From the NCBI GenBank assembly GCA_028023455.1, contig JAQFVV010012670.1, forward strand, positions 558,001 to 622,000: 64,000 bases of DNA, in the 5' to 3' direction. Each line of letters starts with the position of its first letter. Positions within the stretch are counted from its first letter, which is position 1. Position numbers and translations under genes: made by a program. Source of the DNA: Epiperipatus broadwayi. Lineage: Eukaryota > Onychophora > Udeonychophora > Euonychophora > Peripatidae. Of the stretch, positions 44,855 to 57,241 are shown piece after piece. A model generated the notes under the pieces. The model was not told where the DNA came from. It worked only from the letters and a program-made list of their open reading frames with translations, and searched no databases.

Positions 44855-45482
44855 TTACATGCACAGTCAGCAAACTTTTCATTTTTTATTTTCAGATAAA
44901 TACTAACAAAATAATGTATTGAAGTTTTTATGAACTATAAATGGGAATTTCCCAATCTAACTGAATTAAAATTTGCATTATAATTCAAGATCCTGTGTTA
45001 CTCTACAAGTTATTAACCTTTGTCCCCTCTTAATTTTGAAAGAAATATAGAATTAAAGCAAAAAATCTTAAAATAAATAAAAATTCAATAAAAAGTTGCA
45101 AAAAAATTACTTTAGAAAATAGAGAAAAAGACTACTACAATATGTAAGCTTATTTAAACATCAATAAAATGAGATCAACAGTTTAAGCATATAATATATA
45201 CCATTTTCACACCAATTTGAAACGTGAAATATACTCAACAAGTAGATTCGGTTTTTGTTAATTTTGAGTAGTCAACCAAAAATTAGAAAATTATTTTTTC
45301 ATGATCAAACCATAGTTTAATGAATTTTTAATTGATGCAAAAAAAATTCCATTATGAAAAATCAAAATATTATGAAATAGATTTTCATTAATGAAAAGCT
45401 TTAAAAAATGTTGGGGGAAAAAAAACTTTTTTTTTTTCCAGAAGCATAGAAAGCAATAAAATTCAACTTTAATTTAGTTAAG
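44855..45482. other. AT-rich unannotated stretch
   Basis: Nothing recognisable was seen. Confidence 0.5.
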
Positions 45483-46153
45483 GCTATCACCTTAAGACTA
45501 TACACCTGAATTTCAATAATAGGGACCTCTACAAATCTTTAACACAAGATTAACGACTTTAAAAGACAAAAGCAGCTCTTATCTTCAACCTACTTTTTAA
45601 ATATATAGGTGAATCTAAAGCATTTTTATTTGAGAGTGTGAAACTATTAAATACTTCACTGATTAAGTCCACATTCACACTAATGTTCGTGAAATCTTTC
45701 AATTTATGATTTAGTGTTAAGATCTTATAGTTACAAATCTTTTAAGACAATTTAAAGTTGTAATGCGCTTAACAAATTAATAATAATTACAATTTTAAAT
45801 TGTCTTAAAAGATTTCTCACTATAAGATCTTAACACTAACTCATAAATAATATTTTTATAAAGTGCAGACAAAAGATTTTGCTAATGTTAATATAAAATA
45901 AAAACTGTGGACTTAATCAGTGAAGTATTTAATAGCTTCACACTCTCAAATCAAAATGCTTTAGATTCGACTATATATTTAAAAAGTAGGTTGAAAATAA
46001 GAGCTGCTCTTGTCTCTTAAAGTCATTAATCTTGTGTTAAAGATTTGTAGCGGCCCTTACTATCAAAGTTCAGGCACATAGTCTTAAGATGATAGCTTTA
46101 ATATATATATTACTAATGTAATGAGTATGCGCTTAACAAATTAATAATAATTA
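45483..46153. repeat. Large inverted repeat (family E), about 280-bp arms, 27-bp direct repeats
   Basis: Arm 1 (45483-45762) and arm 2 (45790-46105) are reverse complements at roughly 90 per cent; arm 2 has an extra stretch of about 50 bp. Between them lies ATGCGCTTAACAAATTAATA plus ATAATTA (45763-45789), and the identical 27 bases occur again right after arm 2 (46127-46153). The simplest reading is that arm 2 inserted beside arm 1 in the opposite orientation and duplicated 27 bp of target. A core shared with 50428-50500 (AGGGACCTCTACA, TTTAACACAAG) marks family E. No protein is encoded. Confidence 0.85.
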
Positions 46154-49100
46154 ATCTTTTTAAATAATGTTTAATTTTTGTAAAGTTTCTCTAGTTCATT
46201 CATTCAGAAAAGGCCTAAAACTAAGACTTTTGGATTTTTGTTGCACGACCTATTTTTTTTTTTCTAATTGAATCTAATAATGTTATATAAACATAGATAG
46301 CACTACATGCAATGATATAAAGAGATTTCCTATTAAATTTTCTCCAAAATATAACTATTAGATTTTCATATTCAGATATTAATTCGTAATAGAATATTGT
46401 AACTCACTAGATTATGAATATTCATATACTGTGGAAACAATTAGCTTCAGCATAGCTAGAAATAAGATTAGTATCCTAAAAAAAGTGAGCAAAACAAAAG
46501 CTTTTATGTCGCTATACATTTTATGTTACAAACAAACACATAACATGCTGATAAAATTATTCGCATTCTTCATTTTTTCAGTATACACCTACAATTTCCA
46601 ATAGTTTCAGAGACTAACTCGTTCGAATGTAAGATCAAGGTTTGCTGGTAGTTATCTGATGAAAAGAATGTCTGTCCAAATATTCCTTTTTCTCAGATGT
46701 TAAAATGCATAAAAGCAAATCAAAAATTTTTTTGTCATTGTTCATACATAAGTATGTCCATTGACATTTGTTAAATAATGCAACATAAAACTTTTTTGCC
46801 ACATGGTACAGCATAAGACATGTTGCCATTGTTTCTGTGCGTTGAACACCAGTTGCTTTGAGTTCTTTAGTGCTCTATTTGAGTGGCAGATTCAAAAGAC
46901 CCTCGATAGCAACTCAATTCTATCATTTCTGATATTTGATACACTTGATCACATGATTACTCAAGCGAAAAACTATTCTATTATTAGTATACCAATATGA
47001 ATTAGATTCGTGTGTATATCAATTTATTCAATTTCCATAAAAAACTGCATCATTCCTAAACAGAATATTGTAATAGAAATTAATCATTCTAAGCACACTG
47101 CTTTGTAGCCTATTCACAAAATTGTATCCATAGGAGAATCATTTAATTTTGTAAAAACTGAAATTTATGTAGATACATGCCATTTGGCAACAATTAAAAT
47201 TATTGCAAATATTGGTTTATCAATTACTTTGGCAGATAATCAGTAGACATCGAGGTAGGGGCTACTACTACAATAAGCACAGATAATATTCCCTCTATCA
47301 TTTTAAAACCTATCATCAAAGATTCATTGCATGGTTCATCATCATACCGATTTTGTAAACTCCTACAAATCTGTTAGTGGGTTATTTTAGATACAATTGT
47401 TACATTTTTCCGAGTTTTTCTTTGATTCTATAAAAAGAATTATTTATATATACTTTTCAAAAATATCAATAATGAATTGTATTGATATAGATACAAATAT
47501 CAACAATTTCAAAAATGAAACTGTTTCAATGATATTAAGGTTCACATAAATATATATACATATTGTAGAAAAAATGTTATAATTGAAGTGTAGATATAAA
47601 ATAATTGAAATTGTTTATTTCAAGATAACAAATATAAAAATGATTAAAATGTCAGTAAGAAATATTTCCTCTCTCAAAATCATAAAACTGCTCATACTAA
47701 TTTCTATAGATTTTCACAGTATTGCATACACAAAGTATTAATAATTGTGAAACAAGAATAGGTTTCACAAAAGAAGTCATGTTTACATTAGTTTCATCTA
47801 ACCTTAACAAAAAAAAAAGTGACAGTAACCATTGACACTATATACATAAATGTGACACCTCTTCCATCAACAATGAAAGCCATATCTCATTTACAGACAG
47901 ACAATGCATTAAAACATCTATCTGACTAATCCAAATAAACATGAAACATTTAACCTCTAACTAAGAATAACCATGAACTCATTTGTTATCTACCTGAAAA
48001 AATAATTCTAACATGTGATCAAAAAAAATTTAATCTTCAGCCAATCTAGGTTTGAATTTCAGGCCATGGTCATAGATCAGCAATTGTGATAACTTACCAA
48101 AACATAATTATATCAAGTTTTGCTTAAATACTCTGTAGATAACATGCTATCATAATAATTTACCAAGAACATAATAATTGACCAACTTGTAATAATAATT
48201 AAAGATCATACAAATATTTGAGTCTACACATGTATGTGTTGTGACTTTTAAGCAAGCAATATATTGTTATAAATACTTAAATAACTCATGTGTGTTAATA
48301 TATTTTCTTGTAATAAATTTGAGGATGCTGGAATGTAAATGACTGTAACTAATTTAAAGATTTGTAATACATGATTAATTTAAATATTTATATACTACTT
48401 CAGTAAGTTCTAATATATATTATATAGACATATAATTTTAAATTATCCTTTTTAAAAAAAAAAAAAATCATATTACAAGTCTTCTCATTTAAATGTTGTT
48501 TATTACAAATTATAGCATGCGTTTGATTATGTCACTACAGAGTTTCGTTTATTTTTCTGAATGATCCAAAGCAAAATTCTACAAATATTTTAAAAGAACA
48601 GATGTAAGACAGGAACATTTTTTTTAAAAAAAAAAAGTAGTAAAAACAGCTGCTTACTATTCGAAGTTTTAAACATTTCTCAACTTGGCATTACTGACCT
48701 GCTACCAAAAATATATATATTAAGATAAAATTTAGTTACTTTAAATGACTCCTCATTTCAGTATTTTTTACATGATCAAGCTTATTTTGGTAAGATGGTA
48801 ATAGTATTTAAAAGTTTTTAGAAATATCTAAGTAGAAAAATAATGTATATTTGTATTAAAACAGAAGTGAAACTTAATATATATATATAATTGCAGTCTG
48901 TAATGTTATAACTGACTATTTATTAATCTACATTCAGAATAATTTATATTAACCTGTTTAAAAGAGTTTATTTAAACTTTTTTTGCATCAATAATTTCAA
49001 TTTCCTGGTCAAGTTGCAACCTTTAATGTCTATATAAGTATATTAGTCCATTAATAAAAGCAGGATTCCACTTTTATTGTTAAAAGGTTGCCTTGACAAC

Positions 49101-50427
49101 AGTTTGAAATTGTTAATTGTTATTGATATGGGATTGTCTAAGTGTTGATTGGTTTTTAATGAGATATATATATATACTTTTAACAAAATTAAGATTTCAA
49201 TGTAAAATCATTTATTATAGTTTCATTGTTTATCAAAAACTAAAATATTATCACAGTAGTAAATTTATATTATGCTTGCTTGGTTTATTTATATATGAAT
49301 GTTTACCTTCTTCATCTGTAAAATGATTCAGTGATTCAAAAGAAACTAGAAGTTCTGAGATTAAATAAAAAAATCTAGATATTGGCTATATGTTATAACC
49401 ATCTTAAACCAATATCAGAATATATATGCAATTATAGGTTCAAAGTCTATTGTGCAATATGCTTTGTATAATTTAACTGGCAATAGTAGCAAACTCAATG
49501 CTAAAGATTCCTGATCATTTCTTAGGTGAATATAGTAAAAAAAAAAATTTTTTTAAAAATCACTTTAATCAGTTTTTTTTCAAACCTGTCACTTGAGTTC
49601 ATATCACATTATTTCCCAAATACTTTATCCTAAATAGTTTAGGATAGGATACAATGGTGGACCCAAGAATTAACATCTTCTGGCTTGTTCTTAATGACCA
49701 AAGGAATAAAAAAAATATTGGTTTTGCCATTTGATTGAAACTATTATGCTTAATCTACCACTTACTTCTGAAAGATCACATGAACTCCTGAACAACTAAC
49801 CCTATTTTATTATTTATTGTCAAATATGGTTAAATTTCAACTTATTTGTGGGAAAAGGAAAAAATAATTTTTAAAAATATCTTGAAACACAATTTGATAT
49901 TTTTCTTAAACATATTTTATATCCAGATTAAGTAGAGTAACTAAGTTTAAATATTTGATATAGAATAAATGATAAGTTTAATTGCTTGGGAGACCATGTG
50001 ATGTTCAAACATCAAAGTATCAGAATAAACACAATTTCAATCAACTGACTCCTTGGTAATAATAAGCCATTACCTGCTACTCTTTAAACTTATCCTTAAC
50101 ATCTTATAAAGTTATCTTAAATGTGAGTCAGTTTTTGGTGTCAGAATATAGTGTGGAATGAAGTGTAAATATATTTGAATAATAACTATTCTTAATTCAA
50201 CATTGTAATCAGAATATAATCCAAAGTAATTAGATTATAACTTAAGTTTCTGATTTTAAGTCATCGCCAATTGGATGAATATGAGTAATGTGATTAAATG
50301 CAGACAAAACATGGATAATAGATCTTCTGGTAAGTGAAAAAGTAAACATCTAACAGAGTTATTTGATATGTGTAAATAGATTTTATCTAAAATTTACAAC
50401 ATACATTATGTAATATTTACCGAGGCT
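46154..50427. other. AT-rich stretch
   Basis: No gene was recognised. A minus-strand B-box-like GAAATTCAAACCTAG with an A-box-like TTGGTAAGTTATC lies at 48045-48105 and is probably an old tRNA-derived SINE. Homopolymer runs occur at 48450, 48630 and 49540. Confidence 0.4.
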
Positions 50428-50500
50428 GTAACCTCGAGAATATGCGTGTAAAATGTGATAGTAGGGACCTCTACAGGTGTTTAACCACAAGCTTACGCAT
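50405..50500. repeat. Family E core with nested hairpins
   Basis: Contains a CGAGG/CCTCG hairpin (50421-50436), an outer TATGCGTGTAA/TTACGCATA stem, and within it AGTAGGGACCTCTACAGGTG followed by TTTAACCACAAGC, which matches the 45.5-46.1 kb arms. An inner ACCT/AGGT stem is possible. The nested pairing suggests a structured RNA, but only one such copy is present here. Confidence 0.5.
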
Positions 50501-51084
50501 ATGATAAAATAAAATAAATTCTGTTTAGACAGTCTCAAAATATATTAAATCATTACTACAGTAAAATATTACTATTTGATTATTGTTTGAAATATACACT
50601 GCTTTTAGTGTATATTAATGCATAAGAAATATATGGATAATGATCTTGAGTAGATATTTCTTACTGAAACTATTGACTCATTTTCTACAATCTTTCTTTA
50701 AAAGTTAAAAAGAATCTATGGTTTCTTTTTGATTTCAAAATACAATTAAAAACAAATGAATATATATGCTCAATAACTCAAATCGTACTTGAATCCAACA
50801 TTCAAATCTTTTAAAAATTACTTTTCAAGTCAAATTAGGTTATTAAAATAAAATTTGCTTATTTATATAAAATTTATTTTATTTGAATAAAAATTTTTAG
50901 TAAGTAATGTCACAATGAATGATTACAGTAGGATGTTGTTGTATTACTTTTCCAATATACTTCATCATTTTTTAGTCCAAATTTAGTTTCCTATGTTTAA
51001 ATGGATACTGTCCTATATATAAGCAGTCAGAGTGACTTGAGGTCAACATGGGCATAACAACAATATTGGCATCTGTATGGGTTT
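50501..51084. other. AT-rich unannotated stretch
   Basis: Nothing recognisable was seen. Confidence 0.5.
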
Positions 51085-51385
51085 TGGGCATTCTATCTCC
51101 AGATTTTCAATGGTATGGATGGCTGAAGAGTGAAAGGTTGGAGTAGATTGAAGCTTGTCCATTAAAGTAGAAAGATTTGTTACCTTAATATAAACATTAC
51201 ATATGTATGTGGAAGATGATAATCTGGACTAACTGATGAGTGCTGGTTTGGCACAAAATATGTATATTGGTTATTATTTATCTTTTCTACATGTGTGTGG
51301 TCATGTGTACCAATAGTATGAGATAGAGTGGATAGTTGAAGGTTGCTTGAAAGTCTGAGTTCCCCTATATTTATAAATAATATTT
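51085..51385 (+). repeat. Family D, copy 2
   Basis: Same order as the 41.15-kb copy: TATCTCCAGATTTTCAATGG, GTCCATTAAAGTAGAAAG, GATAATCTGGACTAACTGAT, then CTGATGA-GTGC-TGGTTTG-GCAC-AAAATATG (51232-51262). Here stem II pairs perfectly (GTGC/GCAC), but the GAAA box is AAAA. The tRNA-like end (ATGAGATAGAGTGGATAGTTG) keeps the A-box part, while the B box is damaged (GAGTTCCCC). Confidence 0.65.
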
Positions 51386-53514
51386 TTTCTCAGCTGTATT
51401 GACCCTCAAATAGTAGTTTATCACAATCATCGACAAATCTCAATCTTGGTGCCATATTTTCCAAATATTTAAATGACATACTATATTCTTTGCTCTTCAT
51501 CCTTTTTCTTTGGACTAACATAAAGACTTGGAAACACTGTTGTTGAGAATCATAATTCAGCATGCATAGTTAGAAGTGTGTCACTTTTAAAATTTCAAGT
51601 AGCTCTGTATATTCTTATATGCTTCAAAATTTCATCAATTAATCTGATTGATTATATTTTATTCCAGTAGTATTTTTCTTCCTGATACCATACAAAATTT
51701 ATTTTGTTATCCTTGGACAAAAAATTGTGCTGAACTTTTCAGATATATGAAACATAGATAAAAATAAAAGCCTTCTTTTAAACACAGAGTATGTGTGATA
51801 ATGACCATAATAGTGTTTGTTCTAGGTCTTAAAAGATTTAAGTTTACATAAAATAAGTATTGAAAATAATTTTTTTGAAAATTAATATTTTGAATATATT
51901 GTAATGCATTATATCTATTTTTCAATTAATAACAGTCACTAAATTGTTCTTATATAATTTTTAATAATTTCCTGATATTATGGTTTTTGAGATTTCATTT
52001 CTTTTTAAATAAGCTGCTGTCAAATATATGCTATAATGATAATAAAAGTATTTATTTAATTTCACATATTTCTTTATTAACTAATTATACTGATTTCATT
52101 GTACAGTCAAGCCATTAACACATGCTGTGTCAATATACACAACTGCAATTATATGCTATCCAATATATATAAATAAACAAAATTTGAAATCATTAAAATT
52201 CATAAATGTAGTAAATTTTATAAATCTGTATCACAAATGGTATGCGACCGCCATTCTTTCACCCTGGAGCTCATTCACTAAATTCAATGTGATCTTCAAT
52301 TATTAACTATGTTTTCTTCATGTTAAATAAGTTGAAAGCACAGGCATTTTTTATCCACCCTCAACCCCCAAAAGATTGATATAGCATAGAATTTCAATCA
52401 AGAAAATATTTTCTAAGCATAATTAAAAAGAATTCATACTTACTATAATTTAACTATAAATAATTCCCTTCTTTTCAGAGCTAATGTAATACACGACTGT
52501 TAATGAACTTATATACTAATACCAAGACTCTTGAGTCATATTACTATAAGCCATGAATATGATATATATGTCATAATGAAAGCATACTAGGCGGTAATAA
52601 AGCTGAATACTTGAAAACTATCTTTTCTGCGGATGTTTTCGTTAACAGTTGTGTACTTCTATAATAAATGATGAAACAAAAATTATCGATTTGTAGTGAA
52701 AGAAAAAAGTAATGAAAAGAGAAAGCATATTTATGCCACGGTTTTTTGAGCTCTTAAAATAGCTAAAGTTATAACCATTTTAAAAGATAATTTTTTATTA
52801 AAGCATTAAATTCATGGTTAGAAGACACAAACAAACATTTCAGTAAACATTATTGTATTGTGTCAAAAAGCTTAAAAAGAGTTTGCCGTTTCATTTATCA
52901 TTTTATTTAAATAATAATAATGGTGATAATAATGATGATCATAATAATAAAGATATTGTACAATAAGTTTTTTATTTTTTTCAAGAATGTGAATGACATT
53001 GTTTTTTAAAAATGTTTGTATTATAATCTTGTTGTATATGCATACTATACATTAAAAAAGCATCTACAGTACAGTAAACAATTCATATTGTAATCAGATC
53101 TTATAAACAAAATGTAAACAATTATCTGTTATAGAAGATGTACGCAAGAAGAGTTTGGAATAAAATACAATATATATCATGAATCCACAGTATAAACATT
53201 AAATATCCTCAAACTTTTTGTGTGCTTTTGCTAATGTTTCCACTATTTTTTTAATAAAAAAAAAAAACACTTTTCAAAATATTGTTTGTGATCCAAGTAA
53301 AAACATAAATCCATAAAGTATAATTAATTTCCCTTCCTAAATGTAAAATATTCTTATAATATTTTATTTTATATTTAAATTTATAATGCCTTTAATAATT
53401 GTGCGCTGTTTTTTTTTTTTCACATGTATGTAAACTAATCTAAATTATAGCTACAGAAAATTTACAACATACATTATGATATATGAATTTTTTCTAAAGT
53501 ACAGGCTTTTTTCA
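51386..53514. other. AT-rich unannotated stretch
   Basis: No gene or repeat was recognised. ATA- and ATG-rich simple sequence lies at 52910-52950. Confidence 0.5.
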
Positions 53515-53815
53515 TACCTGCACTCCAATATGTAATATATAGGGGGTTTGAACTCAGACTTTCACATGACCCTCAACTATTCACGCTATCTCATACTGCG
53601 GACACATTTGATCACACACATGTTGAAAAGATAAATAATCACCAATATACATATTTTGTGCTAAACCTGCACTCGTCAGTTGGTCCTGATTATCATTTCC
53701 ACACATATATACAATCAATGATCAGCTTATATTAAGATAGCCAATCTTCATACTTTAATGGACAGGCTTCAATCCACTCCACCCCACAACTCTTCAGCCA
53801 TCCATTTCACCATCA
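53515..53815 (-). repeat. Family D, copy 3
   Basis: Minus-strand copy: ATGGATGGCTGAAGAGTTG, CCTGTCCATTAAAGTATG, ATAATCAGGACCAACTGACG, the core CTGACGA-GTGC-AGGTTTA-GCAC-AAAATATG, then ATGAGATAGCGTGAATAGTT (A-box-like) and GAGTTCAAACCCC (B box). N7 of CUGANGA is C here and U in the other copies. Stem II is again GTGC/GCAC. Confidence 0.7.
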
Positions 53816-54639
53816 ATTATGTTTTGGCAGTATCAAAAATATCAATTTCTCATCATGATAAAATATTACCTTTTCATTATCACCTGAAATCAGTCCAGTC
53901 TTTAGTCATATATTTAGGTATGAATTTAGACTATTCTATTGGATAATACATATAAGTCTTCGTGTCTCATTTTTAATTTTTTTATGGCAATATTAAACCT
54001 TTAAGCACAAAACATTGCTATTTGATATGATACTTCTGATCTAGCAAAAATTATCACAATATTACTTTGAAGCATAAAATTGACCAAAAGCTCACAAATT
54101 TTAACAACATAATTTTGCATTAGAGTTCTACTTAAAGACTTGCTATTCTCTGTTTTAGTTATCATTTTTGTTCATAAATGGCAGAAGTAATTAAAAAATA
54201 AGAAAACATTAAAATTTAATGTCCAATTCTAGAAATTTTACTGATATTGACAGTTTTACATTGTAAGAGATGTGTTTCTACAGGAATTCCAATTTTAATT
54301 TTATTTTCAATAATTTGCCAGATAATATATAATTATAAAAATGTAATATATATATTTAAGATTGTAAGCCTTTTTTAAATTTTATGAGACTCTTTAAATG
54401 TTTAATAAAAAATATGCAAACAAAATATTTTTTTAAATACAAGTATATTTTATATACTTGGAATCTAGATGTAATTTAGGGGGTTTGAACAGACTCAAAG
54501 GAAGCGTGAAAATCTGTGTTCAAACAAAATAATTCTATTTCAAACTGAAGACTATAAGTATTTGAAAAATTAACTTTACATTTGAATCTTGATTTAATTA
54601 CATTTAACTATGTTTTAATGGTTAAAAAAAAAATATTTT
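53816..54639. other. AT-rich unannotated stretch
   Basis: A possible B-box remnant (AGGGGGTTTGAACAG) at about 54479 suggests another family D scrap. Nothing else was seen. Confidence 0.35.
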
Positions 54640-54860
54640 GGGGGTTAAAGTGGAAAATTAAAGAGATAAAAATCATTATTTAAAATCATCTAGAATTTTC
54701 AAGTGATGTAGTTGTTTTAAAAATAATATTTCAGAACTTAAGGATATAAAGCATCAACTAACAGATGAATGCAAAAAAAACAGAATGAAAAAATAATATT
54801 CAATAGTTTTTCAAAATAAAAAACGATCAAATTAAAAAAAAAAACTGATTGATTTAAGAA
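54640..54860 (+). pseudogene. RTE-type LINE, old RT relic
   Basis: Aligns with 39645-39900 of the long copy: AAAGTGGAAAATTAAAGAGA, AATCATCTAGAATTTTCAAG, TGATGTAGTTGTTTTAAAAA, CAGAACTTAAGG, AATATTCAATAGTTTTTCAA. The catalytic FADD has become SSDV-type wording. Many indels and A-rich drift make it far older than the other RTE copies. Confidence 0.65.
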
Positions 54861-56110
54861 TACATTAATTAATAAAAAATGATAATCAGTTAATACTATT
54901 TTAAAGCCAGAAAAATAAAATTATTACATTTTTAGCTTTCATTTTGTAAACTTTAATAAGTAAAAACTACTCTTCCCTGAAGAAACATAAAATAAGCAAA
55001 TAAATAATTTAAATTGACTTTTTAAAAAAAAACAGTAACTAAAACAGAAAAATAAAATAAAATAATTTTTATATATTAACAAATAGACTTCAAGTGCAAT
55101 TCAACTAAACATACAACATATATATATATAACAAAATAGTCTTCCCATCATTCACTTCAACAACCAACTTCCTTTAACATCAAAGGCTGTCTTCATGAGA
55201 TTGGTGGCCTCAGATTCAAAAAATTTTATTATCAAAATTTATTTTATTCATGATACCTGAAGAAAGCATACAACAATTTTCACAAATAAATACTGAAAAA
55301 CTACTACTCCAATTAACGATTTTATTTTTGAAATTATCTTACATTATTTTTAATTATTCAACTCAACTGCATTTTGAATAAAAAATAGATATTCTAAAAT
55401 CACAAAAAAATAACTTTAGTAATTCAATCATGCAATCAAGATTTCTTCCAATTTTTAATCAGCAAGTTTTGTATTGTTTGCACTAATTCTTGATTTGTTT
55501 TATATAATTTTTGTTAAACTCTATTTAGAAAAGTTGATATTTTTTTTAGTTTTGGAAACTATTAGATTTTTGTTCTTTCTTAGTTTACATACACACAAAA
55601 CATTAAAGTTTACATAACTATTTTCAAGTGTTTATATATAATAAAAACCTTTATAATAATTACTCATATGCACACAGAGGTTGGCCAAAATAATAAGAAC
55701 TGTAGTCATATTAGTACTATATTTAACATGAAATAACAGAAAAAGGAAAATTTTTACTTAATACACTTTATATGAAAATCTGGGAAGATAGAAAAAGTAT
55801 TTTGCAGTAAGCAGAAACCTGTTGCATACACCTGAGAAAAAATATCAAATTTGCCTGAATTCAGTCATAAAATTGTTGAGAATCTAATTATTAGAGCATT
55901 ACTATCCAATATTTGAACTTTCATAATTTAAGTCTGATGGTTATGTTCAACGAACACAGAAGAATAAAACTTGTTAGAACTGTGATAAAAAAAATCATAC
56001 TTAATCAGACATTGATAAATATTAGGATTACAGTAAAAAAAAAAACATTAAAAAAATTTACAAAATATACAGAATTGTATATATACATAATAAAACACAT
56101 TCTGAAAAAA
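54861..56110. other. AT-rich unannotated stretch
   Basis: No feature was recognised. TA-repeat sequence lies near 55117-55127. Confidence 0.5.
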
Positions 56111-56320
56111 TGATATATATTGAACCGTGTTCGAATATGTGCATTCGAAACACCGGCCTCTTAGGCAGAGAAGAACATACTCGGAGAGTATGTATGCCCA
56201 AACGATAGCTATAAAGTATATAACTAGCGTTACATTTCCAGGACATAGCTTCTTCTCGGCTGTTGAGTTCAACACCAAGTTCAAAGCACTTTTTTTTGTT
56301 TGTGTATAAACACGGGTGCC
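56111..56320. other. GC-richer patch with small hairpins, unidentified
   Basis: Contains TTCGAAT/ATTCGAA around a 6-base loop (56127-56146), an ATACTC/GAGTAT hairpin (56177-56192) and AGCTTCTTCTCGGCTG. Open frames exist on both strands, which suggests composition rather than coding. It is not repeated elsewhere in the window. It could be an exon or regulatory patch upstream or within the gene proposed at 56.9 kb. Confidence 0.3.
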
Positions 56321-56876
56321 AGCTGCTTAATCTAAAAGAATACTAAAAGAATAGACAATGCACTTTGAACAGTGGCCACTAACTCAATGCCTAAATCCAC
56401 GACTAGCTCAGTTGTTTGTAATCACTAATAGATTATACTTAATTAGTGGTTAAAAGACTTGATAAAGAATTGATAAAAAGAATTGACCGACAAATAAAGT
56501 TTAATTTGAAAGATAATTTATTAACTAACATTTATTTACTAAATTTAAACATTTTATACTTCTAATAAAACACACGCATATTTTAAATTAACATTCTAAA
56601 TAGTTTAAATATTATTGAATATTTTCATAACAGAACACTGGGAATTTATCTACTTTGACTAATAATATTGATATAAGGATCACGCACATATTAACTCATG
56701 CACACACATAATAATGATAATAAAGGACTACATAGCATTTGAAATTTAATCACACACATCAATAGTTCATTTATGTATGATATAGAGTTCATATAATTAG
56801 ACTCTTGAAAGATTCGTACGAATTAATGCAATGCAATGGCTATTACAGTATAAATGAAATAAGCAAATGTTTTTAC
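56321..56876. other. AT-rich stretch, proposed intron start
   Basis: No repeat or gene was recognised. It would be the beginning of intron 1 if the minus-strand exon at 56877-57208 is real. Confidence 0.35.
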
Positions 56877-56943
56877 CTAGGCTTTTGAATGTAGATGTAG
56901 AATTTTGTTCTTTGGAGGCTGCTTTCGGTGAAAATGTTTCCAT
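56877..56943 (-). CDS. Candidate first coding exon of a host gene
   Basis: A minus-strand ATG at 56943 in strong context (ATA-ATG-G, A at -3 and G at +4) opens 22 codons plus one base, starting METFSPKAASKEQNSTSTFK, and reaches a 5' splice site CTAG|GTAAAA (GT at 56876-56875). Beyond the GT the frame soon ends. It lies 265 bases downstream of a TATA/initiator promoter. Two short upstream ORFs precede it (a 3-codon one and one of about 22 codons). An alternative donor GGCTG|GTAAGC lies just upstream (56956-56951), so the exon may instead end in the UTR. Composition is less AT-rich than the flanks and no second copy exists in the window. The protein is not recognised; a short Ser/Thr/Lys-rich N-terminus says little. 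Confidence 0.4.
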
Positions 56944-57204
56944 TATGAATGCTTACCAGCCGGCTGGGATGTTTCCTTGCTGAGTTTCCTGATTTTCACG
57001 ATTATTACTATTGGAGACAATTAGATATTGACGGAGATTTTCTAAGTTGTTACATTGACATTATTTCACGGGCAGATCTTGCTGTTTTCATTGGACTTTT
57101 TAGGCTGTGGAGAGGCATGAATTCCCAAAATCTTCTCAACACTGCATTTTGTTTGTTAACTGACTCAATTAATTTCTGAACTGCACTACTCAATTACTTT
57201 TGTG

Positions 57205-57241
57205 AACTGATTACTGTCCGATAAAAAAAGGTCTATTTATA
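57205..57241 (-). promoter_or_regulatory. TATA box plus TCAGTT initiator
   Basis: On the minus strand, GGTATAAATAGACC has TATAAATA at 57241-57234. TCAGTT follows at 57210-57205, with its A (57208) 33 bases from the first T of the TATA box. This is the standard spacing for RNA polymerase II core promoters, and TCAGTT fits the arthropod initiator consensus TCAGTY. An LTR promoter is the alternative, but no matching second copy was seen. Confidence 0.5.

Noticed and set aside
56949-57179. 76-residue plus-strand open frame
   Set aside because: No motif; it overlaps the minus-strand promoter and leader, which have better independent signals.
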